Below are positions 1-9,739 of a DNA stretch of 64,000 nucleotides, piece by piece. Under the pieces are notes generated by a model. That model saw only the letters and a program-made list of their open reading frames with translations, did no database searches and was not told where the DNA came from. Made by a program: the position numbers and the translations under genes. Source of the DNA: Amia ocellicauda (lineage: Eukaryota > Chordata > Actinopteri > Amiiformes > Amiidae); assembly GCF_036373705.1 (NCBI RefSeq), contig NW_027102711.1, positions 1 through 64,000 on the forward strand, read 5' to 3'. Every line of letters begins with the position of its first letter. The stretch's first letter is position 1.

Positions 1-909
1 CCATCTACTTACATTACCCTGAATGCCTACAGCTTCCAATTTGAGGATCAGTCTTTGGTGTGGAACCTTATCAAAAGCTTTTTGGAAATCTAAGTATATC
101 ATATCATATGCTTTCACGTGATCTACAGCTGCAGTTGCATGTTCAAAAAAATTTATTAAGTTAGTAAGACATGATCTGCCTCGTCTAAACCCATGTTGAC
201 TATCTCCAAGAATATGGTTTTCATTGAGATGCTCCTCTATTTTCTGTCTAATAATTTTTTCCAACATTTTACAGGTGATGCAGGTGAGACTGATTGGTCT
301 GTAATTTCCTGGCTCAGTTTTGTCCCCTTTCTTGTGGATTGGTATGAAATTTGCTGTCTTCCAGTCAGTGGGAACATCCCCTGTTCTAAGTGTCATTTGA
401 AATAATCGAGTTAACGGCCTATACATAATTTCCCTCATTTCTTTAAGTACTGTTGGAAATATCCCATCTGGCCCAGGTGATTTGTTTGATTTTAATTCTG
501 CTAGTCCCTTTAGTACCTCCTCCTCATTTATCCTGATCTCTCTTAGGGTTTGACTGGATTGATTGTCAACCTGTGGCATGTCATCTGTTTTTTCTTTTGT
601 AAAAACCTCTGTGAAATACTCATTTAGAATATTTGCCACATCTTGTTCGTTTTCCAAGATACCTCCATTTTTGCCCTTTATCTGTTTCACCTCCTCCTTA
701 ATTGACCGCTTGCTGTTGTAATTTTGAAAAAAGCTCATTGCATTGGTTGTAGCTCCAAGAGCTATGTTTCTTTCTATTTCCCTCTTTGCTTTCCTGATCC
801 CTTTCTTAAGATCTCTTTGCAGCTCAACATATTCTATGTATTTTGTTTCATCACCATCCCTTTTGTATGTGCTATACAACATTTTCTTCCTCTTTATATT
901 TTTTTGCAT
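1..909 (-). CDS. LINE reverse transcriptase, partial (runs off left edge)
   Basis: Non-LTR retrotransposon ORF2 fragment on the minus strand. The reading frame from the ATG at 909 is open for 303 codons and leaves the window without a stop. Visible parts are a basic linker, then reverse-transcriptase fingers with a PGPDGIFP-like motif (about 427-480), then an IPIHKKGD...NYRPISLT block (about 270-350), a QHGFRRGRS block near 190, and the motif A stretch YLDFQKAFDKVP with the first catalytic Asp at about 70-100. The palm YxDD motif would lie outside the window. The NYRPISLT and FQKAFDKVP wording is typical of the CR1/L2/Jockey group. It is a different family from the LINE at 15525-21355. Its upstream end is cut by a GTAT microsatellite at about 915. 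No endonuclease domain is present here. Confidence 0.7.
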   Translation of the reverse strand, partial: MQKNIKRKKMLYSTYKRDGDETKYIEYVELQRDLKKGIRKAKREIERNIALGATTNAMSFFQNYNSKRSIKEEVKQIKGKNGGILENEQDVANILNEYFTEVFTKEKTDDMPQVDNQSSQTLREIRINEEEVLKGLAELKSNKSPGPDGIFPTVLKEMREIMYRPLTRLFQMTLRTGDVPTDWKTANFIPIHKKGDKTEPGNYRPISLTCITCKMLEKIIRQKIEEHLNENHILGDSQHGFRRGRSCLTNLINFFEHATAAVDHVKAYDMIYLDFQKAFDKVPHQRLILKLEAVGIQGNVSRW

Positions 910-917
910 GCCTCTGG

Positions 918-953
918 TTTGTATGTATGTATGTATGTATGTATGTATGTATG
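918..953. repeat. (GTAT)n microsatellite
   Basis: About nine perfect tetramers. It marks the left border of the 270-bp module at 955-1224; the same module is bounded by the same tetramer at its other copies. Confidence 0.9.
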
Positions 954-954
954 T

Positions 955-1224
955 GTGGAAGGAAAGTTAGAAATTCTTTTCTCACAACTGTTTTTCTCTC
1001 TTGTATACTTAAGAAAGATAAGGTCAAGCTAGAAGGTCAGGAGGCCATAAGGTAGTTTGATTTCTCTTTGTTATTTACAATGAGAACCTTGGAGACAATG
1101 TCAAACAGAATGACCTACGTGCCTGTTCCCTAATACCATGTATAGACCTATGAACTCTGTTCGATAATGATATATGTTCTGCTTAGTTAGCCTTTAAGAT
1201 AACATAGTAATGACTTTCTAGCAT
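955..1224 (+). repeat. GTAT-bounded interspersed module R1 (copy 1)
   Basis: A 270-bp sequence beginning TGTGGAAGGAAAGTTAG and ending GACTTTCTAGC, lying between two (GTAT)n tracts. Related copies lie at 9524-9735, 22325-22535 and 60453-60720 (all reversed) and at 63814-64000 (same orientation, running off the window). It has no coding potential I can support. It appears embedded in the (ATGT)n part of the 3' region of the short LINE-tailed element described below. Family not recognised. Confidence 0.75.
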
Positions 1225-1233
1225 GTATGTATG

Positions 1234-1275
<42 letters not shown>

Positions 1276-1290
1276 AATGTATGTATGTCC
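1225..1290. repeat. (GTAT)n/(AT)n microsatellite
   Basis: GTAT tetramers grading into about 15 AT dimers and back into GTAT. Confidence 0.9.
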
Positions 1291-1320
1291 AATTGCTTTT
1301 GACAATACAAATGAATTGAG
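1288..1320 (+). repeat. LINE 3' tail fragment
   Basis: Matches the conserved 3' end GTCCAATTGCTTTGACAATA followed by CAAATGAATTGA found at seven other places here. It is immediately followed by a (GA)n tract, as in every other copy. Confidence 0.6.
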
Positions 1321-1323
1321 AGG

Positions 1324-1356
<33 letters not shown>

Positions 1357-1440
1357 TGACAAACAGAAAAACAGACACACACACAAACACACACACACAC
1401 ACAGCCAGCCAGCCCGCCAGCCAGCCAGCCAGCCAGCCAG
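1321..1440. repeat. (GA)n-(CAGA)n-(CA)n-(CAGC)n compound microsatellite
   Basis: An ordered run of GA, CAGA, CA and CAGC repeats. The same order, reversed, separates LINE tails from short-element heads at 9363-9468, 22162-22275 and 62335-62440. Confidence 0.9.
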
Positions 1441-1655
1441 CTCAGCGATGACATCACGAGCCTCTCTCAGCTGACTGCTATGACATCACAGAGCACGTAC
1501 ATTCCGTTGCTTGCCGTCTGTCAACCACTCAGTCACTGCCAGCCAGACTGGCTGGCTGGCTGGATGTGGGGGCTACTTGCTGCTGCTGCGTACCTTAGCA
1601 AGCTTATTTGCTTGACCGGCCTTCCTACTCCTCTGCCCACATGCCCACCTATGCC
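1441..1655 (+). repeat. Short LINE-tailed element, head portion only
   Basis: The 5' head of the non-autonomous element described at 8596-9363, here in plus orientation. It contains two TGACATCAC motifs about 36 bp apart, the ACATTCCGTTGCTTGCCGTC stretch, and CTTGCTGCTGCTGCGTACC. Homology stops at about 1655, before the part related to LINE ORF2. Confidence 0.65.
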
Positions 1656-1659
1656 TCTA

Positions 1660-3364
1660 CTCCAAGATACTTATACAATAGAAAAACTATGGTAATAATA
1701 ATATAGCCCAAGACAAAAAATATTAATCTTTCTAGACTGTATTAAAGTTCAGCACTTCGGAAAAATAGAATTATTTTGTATTTCAATAAAACAAAAATTA
1801 TTACTGGTATCCACACACCCAACCAATGTAAATGTCACGGACGGTGTTAATTAGCTCCTTAATCACCATTACTTATTATATTTATATTTCACTTCACTTT
1901 ATGCAATATGGCTTGTGTATTTTGTTTGGTTCTATATTGCCATTATTTTGTGTGTTGATTATCTTTCACTTTATTGTTTAATTTGTTATTCACTTAGTAT
2001 TATTTTGATTGTTTGCACGCGTGCCTTATTATTTTTGTTTCTTCTTTCTTTCACAACTCACCTGGGTCCACCTGCACTCTTCACACGCGTCCCCACTTAA
2101 TCACCCTGCCCTGGGAGAGGAGAGGATTATCTGCTGTAGTCCACTTTCCAATGTGGGAGGTCTCTGCGGCTCATATCTCATTCAATTATTTATTCATTTA
2201 TCCTACATCAAGTTTATTTATTTTCCCACGTTTCATTCAATCACCATCAGAAGCTCTCTGTGCTAAAAGTGGCAGCACATTTGTCTCACACACATCAAAC
2301 TCACCTTTTCCTGCTTCCCAAGCCTTATCAACTTACTCAGACCCTCGTCAACTTACTCAAACCCTCTTCAACTTTGGTTAACATTGCTCTGCATTCTAAC
2401 AGCTATTCTTTCTCCTATTCTTAATTTCTTACAAGAAATGTATTCAGGTTTTTTTATCAATATGTTTTATTTATATTTATACAGATGTCACTCCATTATT
2501 CGTTTATTGAAGTCATATATGTACCTAACAAAATATTAGCCAATAGGCCATTGATCTCAATAATGATTCCCATAATCCTAGGACACCTTCTCTTTTACTC
2601 TTCCTTTCCATTCTTACTTTTCTCCTGTAAAGCATTTTATATTACTTGAGCTTACTTATTCTATAGTTGTAATCTTATACTTCTGCGGTATCTTACCCTT
2701 TTCCTACATCACTCATCTTAAAACCATGGTCTACTTTGACTTTCATTTCAGGTATTATATGCTAGGCACCAATAACCAAACATTTTCTGAAAGACTGTAA
2801 CATGTCACCAGACTGTTTACATTCTCCTGCTTTCACAGGCTGTCAGGGCTGCACCAGGCTCTCTTCTAGCCTTTCGTTTCCTTGAATTTGACTTTTGACA
2901 GAGCTTGTCCATAACATGATGTTTAACAAACAAATTCTGGTTCTTCTTGTGGAGACACCATGACTATTTATGTATTACTATTATTATCCATCTGTTTATT
3001 CAATGTATATTTTGGATTACTTTTCTTATAATAGTCTTTCTTTCTGATTTCTGATGCTTGAGGCACTCTGTATAGAGCCAAAGATCCTCATGAATATGAT
3101 AAATCTGTTGTTACATTTTTAAATATAATTCTAAAATGATTGCCAAAACATAGACATTTACCTTATATCACCTTCAAACTATACATATTCATAAACACAC
3201 AAAGCACATACACATTGATATCTAAAGATAATTCAGATATCCGATCTGTGGCATGTTTTATTGACCCTGCAGTGTCTCAAACAGCCCTTATAACTTATTA
3301 TTTAAGCTTATGATTATTTAGAATAAAATGTCAAATAATCCCACTCGATTATTTCATTATTTCA
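1660..3364. other. Unassigned AT-rich stretch
   Basis: No open frame with recognisable protein similarity, no tRNA-like fold and no long repeat shared with the rest of the window. Around 1835 a sequence starting TGTCACGGACGGTG could be the edge of an old element, but I see no matching second end. Confidence 0.5.
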
Positions 3365-3964
3365 CTATCTCAGTTTTCTTGATCCATTGTGAAAAAGTTC
3401 TGTTATTTCCTCCTCATCTGTAGAGGCTACATTAGCCCACTCCCCGGTCTGATATTCTCGTAGTAACTGTATCCAAATGTTGGGCGGACATTTAGCCTTC
3501 ACGATGATGTGTACATCGTGCGGGTGAAGGAGGTGAATAACCATCTTTTCATCTAGAATATCCCAAAAAGTTGTGTTACCCTGGTTTGGTTTTAATTTTG
3601 GGAGGGACACCCATATCATTTCTTTTTCTCCTGGGGAGAAGGGGACATGGGTTTTAGTCGTATAGACTATTGATTGACCTTCCTCTTTACTCTGTCTAGT
3701 TTTGACTTGCATGGGTGCAGCTGGGACCGTTTTCAGAGCGGTCAGATCTGGATACAATGTATTATTATAACCAAAATCAGTGATTGATTTATATTCCGGA
3801 TTATATGGGGGAGGAGCGCTAGCAAAACCTCCTTTTTCATATTCCCATGCTTTGCGATCTAAATCATCCCAATCGGGCCTGTCGTCCTCGGAGTGATCTG
3901 TGTCGCGACGCGCTCCTAACACGGCAGCACATCGCGCACCTACACCTTCACCTTTTCTGACCAC
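3365..3964 (-). mobile_element. Endogenous retrovirus-like gag fragment (fossil)
   Basis: A 199-residue open frame with gag-like features. Near residue 50 there is a PPPY-type motif (APPPYNPEY) of the kind retroviral Gag uses as a late domain, followed by YPDLTALK. After it comes a stretch resembling the start of a capsid region (VPFSPGEKEMIWVSLPKLKP). No zinc knuckle, protease or polymerase is found nearby and no paired LTR is evident, so this is an isolated, incomplete relic. The retroviral reading is inferred from motif and composition only. An alternative is an unrelated proline-rich frame, though its length and order favour gag. Age cannot be judged without LTRs. Confidence 0.45.
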
Positions 3965-5770
3965 TTTTCTTGCCCTTCTAATTTGCCTTGTAGTTCTATT
4001 AATTCTATCGTATTTTTCACAACTTCTTCTCTCAATTCACATTACTGTTTATGATGATCTTCCATTTCTGTTATTTTCTTTTCTTGATTCTCACCAACCT
4101 GACACAATATCACAATTCCTTTCTCTGTCTTATCTGGTTGTTGTTGCTTCCACCAGTCCCGGTGCTCCTTCGGAGACCAGTCTTTCTCCCAACTTCCTTC
4201 CAACATTTTCTTCTCTACATTCTGTTTTTTTATTTCTCAAAAAACCAATAATGCTGGTGTCACTCACTGTGACGATTTATCTGAAATATTACATTATTAT
4301 ATATTATATTATGTATATATATTATAATAAAAACAAACACTCCAGTAAGGTACGGACACCCGTACATGACACTGGCTAAGGTAAGGGAACCCATAAACAA
4401 CCATAAGCACCCCCGGACCTAGGACAGACTGTAACTTGCTAACTTGCTAACTTGCTAACTTGCTAACTGTTTTGTTTGCTTCACATCGTTTGCTGCTAGT
4501 TGCATGCCAAACGAGTTCGTTCTGTCCAAAATATAAGCTTTTTTCTTCTAATAAACTCAATAAAAATACAGTGCACTAGCAACTATTTCCCTTTCAAAAG
4601 TTGTAGTCCCGTTTCAGTTAAAACAAAATGTGTTCTTCAAACAAAGAAAATACTTGTGTTTCTTTTCCCTCTTTACCTGCTCTTATCACAAAGCTTCTCA
4701 ACACAATCTCAGGTGCAGGTGCACTCTGCGCTATCCTTTGCCCGAGCTTTGTCCAGGAAAACTCACTGTAGCCATCTTAGTTCAACACGGGCTCTCCTTA
4801 CCTGCGAGTCACACGGGTCCAGTTCACTTTGCAAGTGAACAGTCTCTTCTCAGAAACAATAAGGAAACTTGGAAAGAAACACAATCCCAGGTCGGTGTTA
4901 AAAAAAAGTTCTTTGTTTTCATATTAAAAGAAAACATTTGTATTTTCTCTGCACACTTCACAGCTCCAATTAGCACAACTAATCCCTGCCCCCCTCAGAA
5001 CCGTCACTAAAGAAAGGTACTCACAGTCATTTTAAATATGACATCCTGTAGTGTTTGTTTTCAAAATATGATCTTATTATCACTTGAACCAAATAAATCC
5101 TTTGACCCACTAATACCAAATTACAGTTATGGGGGCCACAGATGTGATTTGAAAATACGATCTTCCATGTCTTTCTGTTGTGTTTTGACCTGGGGATCTG
5201 TAATTGTCCAAGTGGCTACTGCACATGTACTTATTTAATATTAAATGTGTTATTTAATTAGGCTTGGTTCTGGTGAGCATGTACAAGACGTCAGCTTTTT
5301 AAATAACTGTGTGTATTGGATCATACACATTTTAGAAATACTCTCTCAAACTTCCCGCATTGGTACCTCACCAGGGAGGTAGAAAACAGCAATAGCATTG
5401 AAAAAGTGTGATTGTAGTTCTGCTCTTCTGCAATATATTTCTACAATATCTTTAACATCTTCTTTAACATTGTTTTAAAGGCTGGGACCAATATGGTGGA
5501 ATATCTCCAACACACGGACATTGAGAGACTCGACCCCTTTGTGCTGCTGCTCAGAGACCAACTCTCAGTTGTCTCTGAGTAGGCTATGGATCAACTTCCT
5601 TTCCTAATATGAAGGAGACCATGGATACAAAACCTATGAAAAACAGGTGATTATTGTTATTCTTCTCATTATAAACTACTTAATACATCTCTCCCATAAA
5701 GTACAACAGGATAGTGGTGACGTCATTCAGGATTGGATTGCCATTGGTCAAAAGCCCTCTGAGAGAAATT
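3965..5770. other. Unassigned stretch beside the gag relic
   Basis: No supportable gene. It contains an 8-bp tandem repeat at 4433-4467 and polyadenylation-like AATAAA near 4550-4565, plus T-rich tracts. Part of it may belong to the same retroviral relic, but I cannot show paired ends. Confidence 0.4.
4433..4467. repeat. 8-bp tandem repeat (AACTTGCT x about 4.3)
   Basis: Four perfect head-to-tail units of AACTTGCT plus a partial unit. Confidence 0.9.
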
Positions 5771-5774
5771 GTGT

Positions 5775-5965
5775 GGCGACACTCCACACTCTTAGAAGAA
5801 ATTGTTCTGCACAGAACCATAAAGGGTTCCTCGAGTAATCGCTCTGGTGGATCCCTTTATGGTTCTATGTAGAACCCCTTCAAAGGGGTTACATGAAGAA
5901 CCCCCAAACATAGCGTTCTACACAGAACCATTCGTTTTAAAATGTTATATATAGAACCCATTCAA
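5775..5965. repeat. Small AGAACC-type inverted-repeat element (MITE-like)
   Basis: Several copies of GGTTCT and AGAACC facing one another, for example AGAACCATAAAGGGTTCC and CCTTTATGGTTCTATGTAGA, so the segment can fold into nested hairpins. Such sequences are common in fish genomes as non-autonomous DNA elements. No transposase is present. Exact ends and target duplication are not resolved. Confidence 0.45.
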
Positions 5966-6727
5966 AAGGGGGACACGTGCTATACCTGAATTTGTTTTCC
6001 AAATACAATCTTTAAAAAATGTATGAGTTCATATATACAAACACACATACACAACGTAGAAATCGCACTACTAGTGAAGTAACTTCATTTACATTATATG
6101 CCACAACTCCTCAATTTGGAACGCAAAAACAAGACATCTGATGTAAAAGTGTAAACTAATTACGAACAGCACTTTTGATTTTTATCTTCAATTCAGGGGC
6201 TACTTATTCGAACAGTAAACTGTATTCTCTCTTCAGAGTGACTGGAATGTTTTTGCCTACATTCAACTTAAATATGAAAGTTTCCAAAAACGGCATAGTT
6301 TTCTTTAAGGCTATTCAATGCCAAACACAAAATTCTCTCTGCTTTCAGTGCTTGTCCTTCAGCACAATTACACAGGTTCATGATGTTCTCATTTCAATAC
6401 ATTGTTTTCTTATTTAAACTATTTGACTTTGAGCTTACATTGAGAATAAAATCACTTTTGCAAGTAAAACCTGGCCAAGAAAGGAAGCAGCACTACAATA
6501 AAACAATACACAGAATACAAAGCAGTTCCTTCAAAAGTGAAAGTGATAAAGAGTGATGTCTGTCAGTAAATTACGTTGAGATACATATTGGTTATTTTGA
6601 ATTAGGAGTCCAACTTCAATAACTTCTATTAACAAGCCAAAATACAGATCAGAATTACGGGTAATTGAAAATAATATGTAGCGCCTAGGTAAGCTTGGAT
6701 GTGTTCAGAGAAACACTAAAAACGGAC
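5966..6727. other. Unassigned single-copy-looking stretch
   Basis: No gene, repeat or RNA fold that I can support. It ends abruptly at about 6728, where the tandemly duplicated LINE sequence begins inside ORF1. Confidence 0.5.
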
Positions 6728-8528
6728 CTTCCTCACACCCGTCTTGTTGAGGTGGACGTGGTCATACAGGTGATGTGGCTGGATGTCTCAGTGGTGTGCC
6801 AGGTGGACGTTGGGGAGGAGGGCACATCTTCGGGATACTTCTGCGTTGATGGCCTGGATGATGTGCAGGGGCACGTCTGTGCGGGGCAGCAGTGTGGAGA
6901 TGGTGATTTTGGCAGTTTGGAATTCCTCTGTGGCTTTCTTTGCCACCTGTCTCAGGGCTGAGGCCACATCGCCCCTGCGGGCACTCAGGTCGTTAGTGCC
7001 GGTGTGGATGAGGATGTGTTTGACCTGGCACAGCCTCCTCTTGGAGAGCAGCTCCAGGGCTCTCTGTGCTGTCGGGCACCAAAGCTTTTTCACTTTTCGC
7101 CCAGGGAAGAGGCGCCTCTCATCCAGGAACTTCCCATTGGAGTCGCTCAGAATGACCACCTCTGTGTTGACCTGCCACTCCGGGTTTTGCGTCGGGAGTG
7201 GTGGGGGCAGCGGGTGTGTTTTAGGGGAGTGGCGTTTCAGGGGTTTGTGTATTAGTGGCAGGTCTGGTGATAGTGGGGGTGTCAGGAGTGGTGGGGAGTG
7301 TGGGTGGATCAGTGGGTGCGTCAGTGGGTGCGTCAGGGGTTGTAGGTGTTGTGGGGTCAGTGCAGTGCAGTCTCTGTGCTCCTCTCTTAGCTTCTCCAGC
7401 TGGCTCTGCAGGCTCCTCAGCTGGCTGTGCTGGGGTGTCCTGGTCAGCTCCTCCCTCGCTCTGTGCAGCTCCGTCCTCAGGGTTTGGCTCTGCTCCTCCT
7501 GGTCTCTCACTGCTGCTCTCAGCTTATGGATCTCAGCCTTGTGGTGCATCTTTAGTCCCTGAACTCCGCAAACTTCAGCTCCAGCACTGATAGGCATTCC
7601 TTTAGTGTTTTAATGTTGCTGGAGAGTTTTGGGGAGACAGGGGGGCAGTCTGTGGGAGATGGGGCACTGTCTGGCTCCGTGTGGCTGGGGGCAGACTGCA
7701 GGGTGGCCGGCTCTGGCTCGTGTTTCTCTACCTCAGTCTGCTGCTTTGAGGTGTGGAAGCCGAGAGATAATTGGTCCAGGCTGCTCTCGCTGTCCTGCAC
7801 CATGATGGTCCCGTTGTGGTATACATTAAAAGTGAGCATCACACTGTCTGTGTCTTTCTCTACCAGCACTGAGATCTGCCTGCCTCTGCTAATGCCCCTC
7901 TTGTTGTTATTGGGGTATGTCTGGCACAGGGTTTTGTGAAAGGCGGTGGGGTACTGAGTGTAGAACAGTAGATTGTTCTTGACCCTGTTTTCTCCTTTAC
8001 CGGTGTAGTCTAGGATGAGGGTCTCAGGAGATGCTCTCATCACAGCTTGTTTGTAGTCCTTCTTAGCCTGTGCAGAGCGAATGTCTTCAGGGTATCGGAT
8101 TTCAAAAGGCAGCTCTGCAGTCAGACTGCTGTTCGATAGATTTGTATCCGTCTCAGTGGCAGTTGGGCTCTCTCCTACTGTCACTCTATTCAAATTGGAG
8201 CTCTGCATTTTCATTGGCTGAGTCAACTACTGAGAATGCTTATTTATTTTATTAATACATATTTTTTTGTTTAATTATTTGTCTCTATAGGTGAAAGGTC
8301 TTACCTCCAATTCTTGTCTTCAGCTTTTCTTTTCTGACTTTTCTTCCTGAACTGTCTCTCTGCTTTCTTCTTTTTGTGTTTCTCTTAAAATTATTATTTT
8401 TTGAATACTTTTTCTTCTGAATTTCTATTCCATGTCTTCTGTGTATGTTTATAGTGCTATATATTCATTTGTAAATGACAAATTAAATCCGCTTATGTAT
8501 AAAAACAAATGTTTTTTAGGAGCTCATA

Positions 8529-8530
<2 letters not shown>
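6728..8530 (-). mobile_element. LINE with SGNH-esterase ORF1, 5' portion (copy A)
   Basis: Only the 5' region and most of ORF1 are present; the rest of the element was lost at the duplication breakpoint near 6728. The presumed 5' end meets a long (CT)n tract at about 8530. Compared with copy B it has about 64 bp missing in the coiled-coil part of ORF1, causing a frame change, and an extra sequence of about 16 bp near 8288. Confidence 0.8.
6788..8226 (-). pseudogene. LINE ORF1 (coiled coil plus SGNH/GDSL esterase), broken
   Basis: The N-terminal part (from the ATG at 8226) holds a short RNA-binding-like region with LILDYTGKGENRVKNNLLFY. It is followed by a predicted coiled coil rich in Glu, Leu, Arg and Gln, then a proline/histidine-rich linker, then an esterase-like domain. 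Esterase landmarks are VILSDSNGKF (nucleophile Ser block) and IHTGTNDLSARRGD (block with Gly and Asn); the C-terminal Asp/His block lies beyond the copy's edge. The frame shifts near 7555-7597 because of a deletion of about 64 bp. In this position CAG is kept where copies B and C have a TAG stop. ORF1 proteins of L2 and CR1 LINEs are known to carry such an esterase; its role in retrotransposition is not settled. Confidence 0.75.
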
Positions 8531-8590
<60 letters not shown>

Positions 8591-8595
8591 CCTCT
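8531..8595. repeat. (CT)n microsatellite between LINE 5' end and short-element tail
   Basis: About 30 CT dimers. On the minus strand it lies immediately after a short-element 3' tail and immediately before the LINE 5' region, so it is the shared border of two insertions. Confidence 0.95.
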
Positions 8596-9363
8596 CAATT
8601 CAATTCATTTGTATTGTCAAAGCAATTGGACATACATACATATACATACATACATACATACATACATACATACATCTACACGGAAAATAAATAATAGAAT
8701 TATGAATCACAATAAGATGTAATGAAGTACAGAAAATGAAAATGTAAAAAAATGTGATCTTTAATACATACAAATAAAGAAAATAGGTTTACTATTTCCA
8801 GATTCCTTTTTTGAAATACAATGACATGCATAACAAACAAGTATTTACATTATATTTACAGCCGGTGCTCGTGTGTCACTGTGTCCCTCAGGCTGTGGTA
8901 GGCGCTGACATATTGGGCAGCCAGGGTGGCTGTGTGTCCCTCCCCCAGGAGGACTGGCGTTTTTCTTTTTTCTCAGTTTTGTCACAGGTTGGGTGGGCAT
9001 CCATTATGTTGTTACAGAATTTGTCCCTTATTTTGGGCTAAAGCTTTCCGTGGAGGGGAACGTGGATCAGTTTGTACCATTTTTGGGAGAATCTGCCTTG
9101 TTGGGGCGGAGCTGTGACCAGGTGAACAGCAGATCGGGCATAGGTGGGCATGTGGGCAGAGGAGTTGGAAGGCCGGTCAAGCAAATAAGCTTGCTAAGGT
9201 ACGCAGCAGCAGCAAGCATCCCCCACATCCAGCCAGTCAGCCAGTCTGGCTGGCGGTGACTGAGTGGTTGTCAGACGGCAAGCAACGGAATGTACGTGCT
9301 CTGTGATGTCATAGCAGTCAGCTGAGAGAGGCTCGTGATGTCATCGCTGAGCTGGCTGGCTGG
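8596..9363 (-). mobile_element. Short LINE-tailed non-autonomous element (copy A1)
   Basis: About 770 bp on the minus strand. The head (9363 down to about 9120) is of unknown origin and carries two TGACATCA-type motifs. The middle (about 8990-8870) is recognisably the C-terminal end of a LINE ORF2: in one frame it reads PVLLGEGHTATLAAQYVSAYHSLRDTV, against PVLLGEEERTAFLAAQYVSTCHSLRDSV in the LINE at 15781. The 3' region ends GACAATACAAATGAATTGAA and abuts (GA)n. It has no intact frame of its own. It looks like a derivative that borrows the LINE's 3' end, as SINEs and half-LINEs do. Confidence 0.7.
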
Positions 9364-9427
9364 CTGGCTCTGTGTGTGTGTGTGTATGTCTGTGTGTGTG
9401 TGTGTGTGTCTGTTTGTTTGTTTTTCA

Positions 9428-9469
<42 letters not shown>
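9364..9469. repeat. (TG)n-(TCTG)n-(CT)n compound microsatellite
   Basis: GGCT, TG, TCTG and CT repeats in order, separating the short-element head from another LINE 3' tail at 9470-9510. Confidence 0.95.
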
Positions 9470-9472
<3 letters not shown>

Positions 9473-9523
9473 TCAATTCAATTCATTTGTATTGTCAAAG
9501 CAATTGGACATACATACATGCAT
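9470..9523 (-). repeat. LINE 3' tail plus (ACAT)n
   Basis: The conserved 3' end (CAATTCAATTCATTTGTATT on the plus strand) followed by the ATGT tract in which module R1 sits. Confidence 0.7.
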
Positions 9524-9735
9524 ACATGCTAGAAAGTCATTACTATGTTATCTTAAAGGCTAACTAAGCAGAACATATATCATTATAGAACAGAGTCCAT
9601 AGGTCTACACATGGTTTTAGGGAACAGGCACGTAGGTCATACCGTTTGACATTGTTTCCAAGGTTCTCATCGTAAATAACAAACAGAAATCAAACTAGCT
9701 TCTGGCCTGACCTTCTAGCTTGACTCTTATCTTTC
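9524..9735 (-). repeat. Module R1 (copy 2)
   Basis: Reverse of 955-1224, ending at about 9735 where the LTR element begins. The remaining part of the module (CTTAAG...) is absent here. Confidence 0.75.
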
Positions 9736-9739
9736 CGCC

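Noticed and set aside
1835-2100. LTR beginning TGTCACGGACGG
   Set aside because: The edge resembles an LTR start but no second copy, primer site or coding region was found nearby.
6783-7562. Plus-strand frame of 259 codons opposite LINE ORF1
   Set aside because: It is antisense to the esterase and coiled-coil frame; composition is that of a shadow and no domain is visible.
8530-9570. Frames rich in Ser-Leu, Cys-Val or Thr-His repeats
   Set aside because: They translate CT, TG and ACAT microsatellites.
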